Below are positions 8,801 to 17,769 of a DNA stretch of 42,229 nt, in pieces. The notes below the pieces were generated by a model that was given only the letters and a program-made list of their open reading frames with translations, was not told where the DNA came from and made no database searches. The first letter of the stretch is position 1; every line of letters starts with the position of its first letter. A program made the translations under genes and the position numbers. Location of the stretch: contig JADHVZ010000015.1 in NCBI GenBank assembly GCA_016783745.1, forward strand, positions 1 to 42,229. The letters are read 5' to 3'. Source of the DNA: Candidatus Omnitrophota bacterium. Lineage in GTDB: Bacteria; Omnitrophota; Gorgyraeia; JAHIPI01.

Positions 8801-11800
8801 CCGCTGATGTTGAGATAGACCGCTCAACGGGAGTGACCACTGCCGAAAACTCCACAGTGTTTGCTGATCGCAGCGGGTACATATATGTAACATGGCAGGA
8901 AGACAGGACTACCGCCGGGAACCCTGATATCTATTTCAACTATTCAACTAACTTCGGTTATTCATGGCAGCAGAGCGATATTTGTATAAGCGACAGCCCG
9001 GGGTCGTATGATTTAACGGATCCTATGCTTACCGCGGATGATGAGGGAAGAATATACATCGCGTGGACTAAGGATGAGGGGAGCGCCTCGTATACCTATA
9101 TTAATACCTCTAATGATTTCGGCGCTACGTGGTCGGTTGAGGATCAGATCGACCTCTCTTTTGGATCCTCGACCAGGCCGCACGATATATCATGTAACGG
9201 CGATGGCAGAGTCTTTGCGATATTCGGTGATGATGCTAAAGATATCTATTTCAGCACCGGGACTATGGAGACTGACGCGAACATCTCGTGGCAATATTAC
9301 GGAGGAGACCGTTATATGCTGGTCAATACATCGGGTGAGCCGTTGACGCGGACCCTCCGGGATGTCGCTATCTCAAGCGACAATACGGGAAAGGTTTATA
9401 TCGCGTGGAGCGGCAAGGCATCCGGTTCGTCACTTTCCAATATATATTTTATCCGTTCCACCAATGACGGTATTGATAGCTGGGGCGATTTTGCGCAGTT
9501 AAATGCCGATGCTATTGTCGGAGAGTACAATATCCGGCCGTCGCTCACCTCGGATTATCACGGAGGTGTATATGTGGCATGGCTTTCCAACCGCAGTTTT
9601 GGTACAGCGACTATTGGCGGAGACGGACAGACGCTTACCGGAACAGGCTGGGACATCTATTACGAATTCAGCATGGACTTTGGACAGAATTGGAATACGG
9701 CGGGTCAGGAGCCGACCACAGGGCTGCTTATTCACTATGACTTTGAGGATGATTTTTTATCGGCAGGAGAGGTGCTGGACCAATCCGGTAACGGCCACAA
9801 TATTACAGTGGTGAATCCGGCGAGCGTACCTGCGGAAAGCCAGATCAAGCGCGTAAATGGCATAAAAGGATACGGTATAGAATTTTCAGGTGATAACAGG
9901 ACATTCCTGCGCAAAGATACTTCACCGGTCAATCCTACCGCAGGCTTGGAAGGCATGACCATCTCCCTGTGGTTCAAGACGCCAGATCCGACAAGAAATA
10001 TTAAGCTTTTGAGCGCGGCATGGTGGATCGGCGGGCCTGACGCGTCAGGATGGAATTTCGGAACGCATTATCCCGAGATGTGGGCGGATGGCAGCAGGGG
10101 CACCTTGCGCGGTGAGCTTGAGTGGTATGACGTAGCGAGGTTTTTTACTCCGGGCGCATGGAATCATGCGGTGTTGACATGGGATAAGACGGGCCAGATA
10201 CGTGAATATATTAACGCGCGCCTCGTCTATCAGTGGGATGTGTCAAAGCCGAATAAAGACGTGGGTTCGGGCGCACGCCTTATGGTCGGCGGATGGAGTT
10301 GGCGCTACCCCCCAGACCCGGTCACTACGTACACAGATTTTACTATGGTGGGGCCGATGGACGAGATACGCATATATGACCGCGAGTTAAGCGTGGAAGA
10401 GGTGTATAAGTTGTATTTAAGTTCCGCTGAGGATTTCAGGCTGAATCAGAACAGCGATCCGCAGCTCTCTAACTCACTTTTGAGTTCCATGATCTCTGAC
10501 CAGGCGGGGAAGCTGAGTCTGGCCTGGCTGGATGACAGGGCGGCTTCCGGCGACCATGATCTCTACTTCAGGCTGTTGACCATCGGGCCGCGGCTTGATC
10601 CGATTCCCGATTATCCGATTATTGGCGGAGAGACATTGACATTCCAGGTTTCAGCGACGCATCCGCAGAAGATGCCTCTTGCATTGAGCATAGACCTGGA
10701 TAATCTTACGGAGGCTCAAAAGGCGACTATAGCCGATGCGACTTTGACCCAGGAATTCGATTCCGAAACAGGTAAGACTACAGGGACATTTGAGTGGACT
10801 CCGCCGCCTGACGTCGACGACGATTTTCCGTTGAGGTTTGTCGCTACAGATGTGGTAAGCGGACGGACTGTATCTGAAGGAATGAGTGTCCAGGTCAATG
10901 AACACGTACTTTTTGTTGATGACTATAATGATGATGATCCGGCGCTCAATGTGCCCGGATTCCCTTCAAGGGCAAATGAGGATGTGGTAGCGTTTGAAGA
11001 GGTCACCGGGCCTGTTTTTGACGGCACAAAGGTCCTCAGGCTTCAGTATTCAAGTACGGACGGAGAAGAAGACTATTACGAAACTTTGCTGTGGGACGAA
11101 CTTGACGGCAGCGTCTTTGCCGACGTGAGAGAATATAACGGCATCAACTTTCTTGTACGGGGTGCGGCCGGCGAAGAGACATTCAGAATCGATCTGCTCC
11201 TCAATATGTCGAAGAACAAGAAGAGCAAGAAGGGCGAGAAGGGCAAGAAGGGCGAGAAGGGGAGTAGTGTACAGACAATAACTTACGAAGCCTCTTCAGT
11301 AGAGTCTTCCGATTATGCTACTGTGCCGAATGACTCGTGGCAGATCATAAAAATCCGCCTCAACGAATTTCCGGGGGCAAAGCTGAAGAATATACTCGGA
11401 ATACGTTTTGTATTCCACGGTGAAGGGACTATATACATTGAAAATCTGAAGTTTATGGAGGAGCCCGACGAAGGTGAGTTCGACCCCACCTTCATTGAGA
11501 AGTCGAGGCGGACATTTGGCGGCATGGATGTTATCACGGCCAGGGATATTACCCCCGAACCGGAAAACGGCCTTGTCGCAAGGATACAGACGCCGTATGA
11601 GGACAGCCGCGTAAGGGCACACGTCCCTGTCTTCGGCGTTGCATACGGAGAGGATTTCAAAGAATACATGGTTGAATACGGTAAAGGCATGAATCCGAAT
11701 GAGTGGATTACGATCGCTCATTCCACGCAACCGCAGATGAAGATGGTTCCCAATGTCGATAGGGGATTCGGCGAAGGAAAAACCGTCCATGGAAACCTGG

Positions 11801-14109
11801 CGACCTGGGATACGGGGCTGCAGAACTACTATTACGGTGATGACTTCCCGCCGGATCATCCGGTGGACTTGAACGGTGTCTATACAGTACGCCTCGTAGT
11901 CGCTAGTAATGACGGCAAGACAACCGAGGACCGCGTAACTGTAGAGGTGGGGCGCGTAATTTCGAACGTCTTCGGAGGAGTCGCTAAAGATGAGTTCGAT
12001 ACGGCCGTTCTAGAACTGCCGGAGCACGCGCTGGAAGATTCCTTCAGGGTCATGGCCCTTCAGCCGGTATTGCCGGAAGAGTTTCCGTATAGAGAAGGGC
12101 AGCGGCTTGTAGGCGCTGTCTATGAGATGAGGCCTCCGGGTGAGGTTTTCACGCGCGATGCCACATTGAGCATAAAGCTTCCGGAAAATATTTCTGGATT
12201 GAGCGCTAAAGACCTCGGGATCTATGCATTTAACATAAGCTCCGGTGAATGGGAGAGATTTCCGGGGCAATTTGACGCGGAACATAATGTAATAAAGAGC
12301 GGTATGCGCGGTGTTCCCGAAGGCCGTGCCTATTTTGCCGTCCTTGAAGATACGCGCGATGAATCCTTAAAGATCGCCTCGGCGCTTTCATCGTCCGGCT
12401 GGCAGAGAGAAAATAACATCTGCGAAGCGCGGGATCCGGAAGAAGGTGTGTTTCTTGCGTGCGGTTTTGAGGGTGAGAGCGCAGGGGCATGGATGAACCG
12501 CAACGGCGCTTCAGGCACCCGGCTGATAATAGATAATAGGGATTCGTTATTCAACAATAAGGCACTTACCCTTACAAATATGAATACCGGCGGAACTTTT
12601 GCGAGTACTATTACGGATAGGCCGTTTGACGCGGTAATTTACCCGACGGTCTCTTTTGAATATAAGGTGCCTAAAAATGTCAAGATGAACATTCTGGTCA
12701 AGATGGACGGTAAGTGGTATGATATCGAATTTAGCGATGACCCGAAGCTGTACAGGAACATAAATATCGAGAAGATCGGCAGCATAGCCGGTGTCAGGGC
12801 CGATAACAGATGGCATCGGGCGACATTCGATCTTTACGGGATGTTGAGCTCACATCCTCCGTTACGGGGGCGCGGCCGGTTTGTTATTGAAGAGATGGTG
12901 ATGGCTGACTGGAATGAGGCAGGATTCATGAAGCTTGTTCCGGGCTCAAATGCGAAGGGCGCATCCTATTCGATCGATAATTTTGTCATAAGAGATAAGA
13001 TGCCGTCGGTCTGGGCGCGTCTTATGAAAAACGCTGAGAGGCTCGCTGCCGGGATAAAGAAGCGGTCAGAAGTCCCCGCCGCATATGCGAGAGCGACTAC
13101 ATTGGAAGAATTCCTTATAGTTGACCGGTACGGCCTTACTCCGGACCGCATAAAGCTTTCCGATAAAGAAGGGGTGTTTATCAAGGAGAAGTCGCAGGCG
13201 ATGATAGAGGCGTGTCTGGTTATGAGCGGGGAGCGGGGATATTGCCTCAAAATCGACTATGATCTCAGATCTGAACCTGCGGGTTACGCGGGATATTACA
13301 GGCTTCTGGAAGGCCTCGACTTGAGCCAATATCGCACTCTCATTTTCTGGATAAGAGGGGAAGCCGGAAAAGAGATCACGCGCGTCGGACTGAAAAACAA
13401 GTTGGGTCAGGAGTCAAAGATAAATGTAGGATCATTCCTGGATGACGGCATAACAACCGCTTGGCAGAAGGTCTCAATACCCCTTACCATGTTCAAGGAT
13501 ACAGAAGACCTTTCTTCTATGGATAACATCAGTTTTCATTTTGATGAAAGAAGCGGAAGCGGTAAAGGTACTATCCGCATAGATGATATCGGCTTTACGA
13601 GCGATATTGTGCCTGTAGTAGCGGTAAACTGTTCCGACGGTACCGGAAAGACAAGCTGGGGTAAAGATTACTGGACTTTCAATACGAAGACTTCACATAT
13701 ATACGCGGAAAAAGATTCTTTCGGGTGCCTTATACAATATCAGGGCATCGAGAGCCGCAAAGAGAATATCTCCTGGGCAGGATGGGGGATCGATCTTGGC
13801 GGGCTCGATCTTACGGGATATGAGGCGCTTTCACTGCGCGTAAAGCGGATCCACGGAGTGGAGCGGCCGAATATCTATCTCAATGACGGCAATAAAGAGA
13901 GGTATGTCGATCTCGAAAAGTATGTTGCGGGGACAGATTGGGAGACTGCCGTTATCCTGTTAAGGGCCTTCGCTGATAAAGGCCTCAATTTGAAGAATCT
14001 GGAAAAGTTGACTGTTGTATTTGAATGGGAAAAGATGGAAGGGGCGCTTTATGTCGACGACATCGAGTTTATCCCCTTTAATTATACAGAAGAGAAAACG
14101 GTCCGATAA
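5821..14109 (+). CDS. giant exported multimodular glycoside-hydrolase-like protein (CBM-like, TIM-barrel GH, BNR/sialidase-like repeats, LamG-like domain, several C-terminal CBM-like modules)
   Basis: Signal peptide MKSLNRFIAIIGVSLIAVFSALNCVNA; 'TWILGNEVN' (Glu ~511) and 'IVTEYGTDAFF' (Glu ~616) as acid/base and nucleophile candidates; repeated 'VYIVWEDxR...IYFxxSxDxGxTW'; LamG-like 'MTISLWFKT...WNHAVLTWDKTGQIREYIN'; several '...IxxLxFxFDGxGTxYIDxIxF' modules. Confidence 0.8.
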   Translation: MKSLNRFIAIIGVSLIAVFSALNCVNAATDMIDNYNDSDTFNNTLGYPTYTIPSDTTETDPYLFENYDDGLLYPNYRGWWEGSAGISPHAEVASPTYNGTNVRLFTWSTDTAYYASNLSNSGTVNLSDKTAILFAIKGAAGGEDVTIRLQDMSNYSEIDITGITTDWQVMRVFLSGFGGVDLSALRAVGFQFDGAGTVYVDEIRFSVVAVPEIRLHNYSRWEVKPNKARKITFAAPTTPPGVFTSELAPAASYYDAGAYSNLSFRVKGELGGESFDVELQYGSGPSSASLPVTDYVTINNQWQQVNIPLSDFSGLSTSQLVSLRLEFDSFFISNGDIVYIDNVQFSDGSAKPQSTGDVRVDYANNTLQVRDGVVYRDYIVKGLGYQAIPVGQDVLYFLEDRLSWPAVPGEPKTRGELLAELCDRNFPMLRLMGANTIRTWGDPSTVFMQKAAEHGLRVMVSFYINKDDSFVPGSGDRTRIENDFRNMVIKYRDHDWGAYSDPTLTWILGNEVNFHFSSSTPVTTIQNYYDLLNTLGEIAYTEEGADYHPVMPVNYDIFHIGVDEFATDDLQLDYIDLWGSNIYAMEFEDHAWLGEAGRNMFNVYNEKSSKPLIVTEYGTDAFFALGTPPASTTLGYEDEVTQAAWVKNNFLDMASYNSIVLAGTVFEYVDEWWKSGGLTVHDTIGYYWAPPLAGEPHDHPDMYSNEEFYGVMQIAPDGAWSVPDGLDDIKERQIFTTLLEIYRGDEAIWLEEYSVRDHEVGINNDGYFNPDETVYIKIKLKNRSASDFDVTARLKFFNPDPLYTDPYVFIQPYDTGAAGEIDFGTINSGDTVEGLFKVSSDFSLFPDNPINYSVDFKVEVTSVDYYDPDIVHVGDFRLPVDVVPTIYTSIDERNIGVSAVNSAKLSYSKNGYVYMAWEEESLGTKEIYFASSNDFGQTWGTPKRVNENTGFDAENPQITCDDSGRVYIVWEDARNGGKSIYMNRTIDHGQTWFPADVEIDRSTGVTTAENSTVFADRSGYIYVTWQEDRTTAGNPDIYFNYSTNFGYSWQQSDICISDSPGSYDLTDPMLTADDEGRIYIAWTKDEGSASYTYINTSNDFGATWSVEDQIDLSFGSSTRPHDISCNGDGRVFAIFGDDAKDIYFSTGTMETDANISWQYYGGDRYMLVNTSGEPLTRTLRDVAISSDNTGKVYIAWSGKASGSSLSNIYFIRSTNDGIDSWGDFAQLNADAIVGEYNIRPSLTSDYHGGVYVAWLSNRSFGTATIGGDGQTLTGTGWDIYYEFSMDFGQNWNTAGQEPTTGLLIHYDFEDDFLSAGEVLDQSGNGHNITVVNPASVPAESQIKRVNGIKGYGIEFSGDNRTFLRKDTSPVNPTAGLEGMTISLWFKTPDPTRNIKLLSAAWWIGGPDASGWNFGTHYPEMWADGSRGTLRGELEWYDVARFFTPGAWNHAVLTWDKTGQIREYINARLVYQWDVSKPNKDVGSGARLMVGGWSWRYPPDPVTTYTDFTMVGPMDEIRIYDRELSVEEVYKLYLSSAEDFRLNQNSDPQLSNSLLSSMISDQAGKLSLAWLDDRAASGDHDLYFRLLTIGPRLDPIPDYPIIGGETLTFQVSATHPQKMPLALSIDLDNLTEAQKATIADATLTQEFDSETGKTTGTFEWTPPPDVDDDFPLRFVATDVVSGRTVSEGMSVQVNEHVLFVDDYNDDDPALNVPGFPSRANEDVVAFEEVTGPVFDGTKVLRLQYSSTDGEEDYYETLLWDELDGSVFADVREYNGINFLVRGAAGEETFRIDLLLNMSKNKKSKKGEKGKKGEKGSSVQTITYEASSVESSDYATVPNDSWQIIKIRLNEFPGAKLKNILGIRFVFHGEGTIYIENLKFMEEPDEGEFDPTFIEKSRRTFGGMDVITARDITPEPENGLVARIQTPYEDSRVRAHVPVFGVAYGEDFKEYMVEYGKGMNPNEWITIAHSTQPQMKMVPNVDRGFGEGKTVHGNLATWDTGLQNYYYGDDFPPDHPVDLNGVYTVRLVVASNDGKTTEDRVTVEVGRVISNVFGGVAKDEFDTAVLELPEHALEDSFRVMALQPVLPEEFPYREGQRLVGAVYEMRPPGEVFTRDATLSIKLPENISGLSAKDLGIYAFNISSGEWERFPGQFDAEHNVIKSGMRGVPEGRAYFAVLEDTRDESLKIASALSSSGWQRENNICEARDPEEGVFLACGFEGESAGAWMNRNGASGTRLIIDNRDSLFNNKALTLTNMNTGGTFASTITDRPFDAVIYPTVSFEYKVPKNVKMNILVKMDGKWYDIEFSDDPKLYRNINIEKIGSIAGVRADNRWHRATFDLYGMLSSHPPLRGRGRFVIEEMVMADWNEAGFMKLVPGSNAKGASYSIDNFVIRDKMPSVWARLMKNAERLAAGIKKRSEVPAAYARATTLEEFLIVDRYGLTPDRIKLSDKEGVFIKEKSQAMIEACLVMSGERGYCLKIDYDLRSEPAGYAGYYRLLEGLDLSQYRTLIFWIRGEAGKEITRVGLKNKLGQESKINVGSFLDDGITTAWQKVSIPLTMFKDTEDLSSMDNISFHFDERSGSGKGTIRIDDIGFTSDIVPVVAVNCSDGTGKTSWGKDYWTFNTKTSHIYAEKDSFGCLIQYQGIESRKENISWAGWGIDLGGLDLTGYEALSLRVKRIHGVERPNIYLNDGNKERYVDLEKYVAGTDWETAVILLRAFADKGLNLKNLEKLTVVFEWEKMEGALYVDDIEFIPFNYTEEKTVR

Positions 14110-14110
14110 G

Positions 14111-15679
14111 ATGGATACAAAAAATACTAGACGTCACACAATTTACTATTTTTCAGCCATAGGATTATTTACACTTGTAAGCTGTTTTCTTATATTCGGG
14201 ATGATAGATATCAGTGAGAGTAACGTTTTCCTCGCGATCTTCTGGATGTTTGGCTTTGCGGTGCTTACTTTAAATGTCGGCTATGTTCTGGTAAGTGCGA
14301 TAGCGGCTTTACTGACGAAGAACATGCCTTCTTTAAAAGAGAAGAGACTTCGCCATTTGCCAAAGACAGCTGTTGTCTATGTCGTGAGAAACGAACACGA
14401 GGTCGTGATAAAAGAGAATATGGCCGAATCTTTCGCTAATAACCGCGAGCGTAATGTCGATATATGGCTTTTGAGTAATTCCGATATAGATGAATGCGTT
14501 GTGGCGGAGAAGAGGGCCATAGCCGGATTGCAGAAGAGATTCGGCAAAAGACGTGTTCGATATTTTCAGACCCGCAACAATTCCCTCAGGAGAAAGCACG
14601 TCTGCATACACCAGTGGCTTGGCGCCTATCCGGAGTACCGATATTTTGCGGTATGTGACGCCGATTCGATACTGCCTCATGGCACTCTGCGCAGACTTGT
14701 TTCAAAGGCGGAACATCCGGCAAATAAGTCTATAGCGCTTTTCCAATCACATATAAGCATTATAAAGAGGGCGACCTATTTCAGCAGTTTTCTCAGTTTC
14801 GGACAGGATATCTGCCAGGGGATATACTCGCGGGCCAATCAGAACGTCTTTGGAAGAGGCGTCTCTTACGGCAGCGGCTGCCTGATCCGGTGCAAGGCAT
14901 TCCGGAAGATTGAAGTGCCTGACTGGGTCCTGAGCCATGACATATGGGATACCGTTAGCCTGGAAGAGAAGGGATACCGCGTAGTCTTCTGCAGTGACGT
15001 CGTCACTTACGGCAGGTACCCGTCGAACTATATAGAGTATTTAAAGAGGACCCGGCGCTGGATCGCGGGCACGCTCGAGAGCATGCCGAGGTGTTTGAGA
15101 TCCAAAGTTTCGCCGGGCACACGGTTTATGGTGCTCTACCCGGCATATATGTACGCTATTCAGCCGCTCTTCCTCATATGGATCTTTAGCGGCTTCTTTT
15201 ACAATAATAAGGTGCTCGTCCCTATGCTCGTTACGCAGAAGTATGCATTTCTCGGCGGAAGCTTTGTCGATCTGGAGATGGGCTCGCATCTCTTCTTTAC
15301 CATGGCGATCATATCGGGCCACCGTTTTATTAAATGCCGCAATCTGAAAGAAGCAAAACATATTATCGTTGAGTTCTTAACGACGATGTTACTGTGCCTT
15401 AATAGTATAATCTTCGATTCCGCATCTGTAATAAAATGGCTTATTTTCCGCAAAAAGGGGATGGGCTGGGTGCCGATGAAGAAGGGGCCGTATCAGAAGA
15501 TGGCTATAAAGGACGTGGCAAAGGAGCTGTGGCCTGTCGCGCTGATCGGCGTAGTGAGCCTGATACTTGGCATCATCTATAATCCTTTGTGGACTCTCTT
15601 CGCCTCGCCGTTTATCTGCAGTTTTATACTCGGGATACCTGTCGCATATCTCACCGGCCACGTGACTACGATAGAATAA
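14111..15679 (+). CDS. membrane GT2 family glycosyltransferase, MdoH/OpgH-like
   Basis: 'CDADSILPHGTLRRL', 'SHDIWDTVSLEEKGY', 'RRWIAG' motifs and multiple TM segments. ATG 14111 is 1 bp after the upstream stop; the listed start 14015 lies inside the previous gene. Confidence 0.8.
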   Translation: MDTKNTRRHTIYYFSAIGLFTLVSCFLIFGMIDISESNVFLAIFWMFGFAVLTLNVGYVLVSAIAALLTKNMPSLKEKRLRHLPKTAVVYVVRNEHEVVIKENMAESFANNRERNVDIWLLSNSDIDECVVAEKRAIAGLQKRFGKRRVRYFQTRNNSLRRKHVCIHQWLGAYPEYRYFAVCDADSILPHGTLRRLVSKAEHPANKSIALFQSHISIIKRATYFSSFLSFGQDICQGIYSRANQNVFGRGVSYGSGCLIRCKAFRKIEVPDWVLSHDIWDTVSLEEKGYRVVFCSDVVTYGRYPSNYIEYLKRTRRWIAGTLESMPRCLRSKVSPGTRFMVLYPAYMYAIQPLFLIWIFSGFFYNNKVLVPMLVTQKYAFLGGSFVDLEMGSHLFFTMAIISGHRFIKCRNLKEAKHIIVEFLTTMLLCLNSIIFDSASVIKWLIFRKKGMGWVPMKKGPYQKMAIKDVAKELWPVALIGVVSLILGIIYNPLWTLFASPFICSFILGIPVAYLTGHVTTIE

Positions 15680-15680
15680 C

Positions 15681-15699
15681 TCAGACGTGTTGCGCAACT
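15681..15699 (+). repeat. REP-like repeat family 1
   Basis: TCAGACGTGTTGCGCAACT. Confidence 0.85.
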
Positions 15700-15716
15700 C
15701 ACCATAACTCAATATG

Positions 15717-15821
15717 AATAAAAGGGGACAGACACTTTTTGTAGCTTATACGTAGCCTCAAAAAGTGTCTGTCCCCTTTTATTTTATACGTAGCCTCAAA
15801 AAGTGTCTGTCCCCTTTTATT
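15717..15821. repeat. 67-bp palindrome (family 2) plus tandem duplication of its right 38 bp
   Basis: 15717-15783 identical to 2699-2765; 'ttatacgtagcctc' plus right arm repeated at 15784-15821. Confidence 0.95.
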
Positions 15822-15834
15822 TCCGATTTTTTTC

Positions 15835-15863
15835 TTGACAAAGCAATAATTTTCTTGTAAAAT
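15835..15863 (+). promoter_or_regulatory. sigma70-type promoter TTGACA-N17-TAAAAT of the rex operon
   Basis: TTGACA 15835-15840, TAAAAT 15858-15863. Confidence 0.65.
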
Positions 15864-15870
15864 TATCAAA

Positions 15871-15889
15871 CTGTAAATATTATTCACAA
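15871..15889. promoter_or_regulatory. candidate Rex operator overlapping the transcription start region
   Basis: CTGTAAATATTATTCACAA resembles Rex-type TTGTGAA-N4-TTCACAA, with one half-site imperfect and a spacer 1 bp longer. Confidence 0.45.
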
Positions 15890-15948
15890 GATACCTACCA
15901 CTACCATTAACAAGTATCTATCAGTACCCATTAGCATAGCTATACAAG

Positions 15949-16215
15949 ATGACACATAGACATTTAATTGATGACCAGGCGATTGAAAAGATAAAAAAGC
16001 AGGGATGCTGTTTGGGTAAGTATAGAGTTTTTCTTACTGATGGTTACTATTGTTTTCTAGAGGGTATATTTAATTGTGCTCATCAAGATAGAAGATATGT
16101 CAAAAGCATGAATGGGCATATGCTTGTATGTAAAACGAATAAACAGTTTCCTTGCGAACAGTGTGATGTCTATGCAAAATCAGAGACTATGTTAGTAGAA
16201 GATGCCCATGTATGA
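15949..16215 (+). CDS. small Cys-rich protein of unknown function, 4-bp overlap with rex
   Basis: 88-aa ORF behind a promoter; 7 Cys; ATGA overlap with rex start. Confidence 0.6.
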   Translation: MTHRHLIDDQAIEKIKKQGCCLGKYRVFLTDGYYCFLEGIFNCAHQDRRYVKSMNGHMLVCKTNKQFPCEQCDVYAKSETMLVEDAHV

Positions 16216-16853
16216 ATAGGTCGTCAAATGAAAAAAAAGTCTCTGATGTTGTCCTGCCAAGAATCCTGCATTATCTACGGGTTATCCAGCAATTAGCAAG
16301 GTCTAATATGACAACTATTTCGTCTGAAGAGCTCTCAAAAATAGCCAATATAAGCGCCTTCCAGATAAGAAAAGATCTGGCTAATTTTGGTAAGTTCGGC
16401 CAACCGGGAACAGGATATGATGTTTCGAATCTAAAGAGGTATCTTTTAGATGTCATTGGCACAAAGGAGATGTGCAATATTGGTCTTGTCGGAGTGGGTA
16501 ATTTAGGCTCGGCCCTTCTTAATTATAAAGGTTTTGATGAAGAAGGGTTGCAATTTGTAGCTGCTTTTGATAAGGAAGAAAGCAAGATTGGAAAGCTATG
16601 CGGGAACGTAATAGTCGAGCACATTAATAATCTAAAAGAGAGCGTGCAGAAAAACAATGTCCATATTGGAATAATTGCCGTTTCAGCCAATAATGCACAG
16701 ATGGTTGCAGATAAATTAATTGAAGCTGGGATTTTTTCCATTTTGAATTTTGCACCCACAATAGTATCGACTCCTAAGGAGATTACTGTGCGTGATGTAG
16801 ATTTATCAAATGAGTTAAAGGCACTACGGTATTTTACTGCTGTAAATAAATAG
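16212..16853 (+). CDS. rex: redox-sensing transcriptional repressor Rex
   Basis: 'ISAFQIRKDLANFGKFGQPGTGYDVSNL' HTH and Rossmann 'IGLVGVGNLGSALLNY'. Confidence 0.95.
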   Translation: MNRSSNEKKVSDVVLPRILHYLRVIQQLARSNMTTISSEELSKIANISAFQIRKDLANFGKFGQPGTGYDVSNLKRYLLDVIGTKEMCNIGLVGVGNLGSALLNYKGFDEEGLQFVAAFDKEESKIGKLCGNVIVEHINNLKESVQKNNVHIGIIAVSANNAQMVADKLIEAGIFSILNFAPTIVSTPKEITVRDVDLSNELKALRYFTAVNK

Positions 16854-16915
16854 TTTTTTTTGGGTTGAATGGTGACAAATTTCACGAGGTTTTAACCGGG
16901 GAGGGGAGGAAAAAG

Positions 16916-17758
16916 ATGGAAAATCGGAATGTAAACGTAAATGTGGATTGCAAGACGCCCGCTACCATAGCAGACGCGCTTGCGAATAGCATCTGTGTTC
17001 AAAAGACAAATGCCTCGATCGTCAAGTTGCTTATCCTGGGATTTTTTGCAGGTGTGTATATATCCTTCGGAGCAGCAATCGCAACGTTGGTAGGGCACGA
17101 TGCGGCAAAATATGTAGGTGTTGGAATAGCGAAATTGCTTATAGGTGGTGTTTTCTCTGTCGGGCTTATGTTAGTAGTTATAGCCGGCGCGGAACTTTTT
17201 ACCGGTAATAATCTTATGACGATGAGCGCATTAGATGGAAAAGTTCCTGCTCATAGAGTTCTGAATAAATGGGTCATAGTATACATTGCAAATTTTGTTG
17301 GTGCGGTATTCCTGGCGTGGTTGATGTATAGAACAAACCTGTGGAAAGGCAACGCCGGCGCAGTAGGCGCATTCGCAGTTAAGATAGCAAACGGTAAAGT
17401 CAATTTAGGATTTTCAGAAGCATTTTTTAGAGCAATATTATGTAATTGGCTGGTTTGTTTAGCGGTATGGTTAGCGATTGCCTCAAGGGAGGTTTCCGGT
17501 AAGATCCTGGCTATATTTTTCCCAATTATGACATTTGTCGCGCTTGGCTTCGAGCATTGTGTGGCAAACATGTATTTTGTACCCCTCGGTATATTTTTAA
17601 AAGGCAGCGCTTCAGCAGCCGCAACAGGCTTGGACCTAAGCAATTTAACCTGGAGTGTATTTTTAGTAAAAAATCTGATTCCAGTTACATTGGGCAATAT
17701 CGTAGGCGGAGCCGGCTTTGTTGCCAGCCTATATTGGTATGTATACGTAAAGAAATAG
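16916..17758 (+). CDS. focA: formate/nitrite transporter family channel (FocA-like)
   Basis: 'GFFAGVYISFGAA', 'AGAELFTGNNLM', 'GFEHCVANMYFVPLGIFL' FNT signatures; start ATG 16916. Confidence 0.92.
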   Translation: MENRNVNVNVDCKTPATIADALANSICVQKTNASIVKLLILGFFAGVYISFGAAIATLVGHDAAKYVGVGIAKLLIGGVFSVGLMLVVIAGAELFTGNNLMTMSALDGKVPAHRVLNKWVIVYIANFVGAVFLAWLMYRTNLWKGNAGAVGAFAVKIANGKVNLGFSEAFFRAILCNWLVCLAVWLAIASREVSGKILAIFFPIMTFVALGFEHCVANMYFVPLGIFLKGSASAAATGLDLSNLTWSVFLVKNLIPVTLGNIVGGAGFVASLYWYVYVKK

Positions 17759-17769
17759 CAATTACGCGC

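Noticed and set aside
5821-14109. Many antisense and out-of-frame ORFs inside the giant gene (e.g. 11296..11859 -, 7783..8094 -, 9503..9814 +)
   Set aside because: They lie within one long, domain-rich coding frame; no motifs, ribosome-binding sites or domain-like sequence. Treated as shadow ORFs.
14015-14110. ORF-track start of the glycosyltransferase at 14015
   Set aside because: Inside the preceding gene; ATG 14111 gives the natural N-terminus and follows the stop by 1 bp.
15888-15935. Imperfect ~24-bp tandem repeat (aagatacctaccactaccattaac / aagtatctatcagtacccattagc) in the rex leader
   Set aside because: Only about half the positions match without gaps; may be chance in an AT-rich leader.
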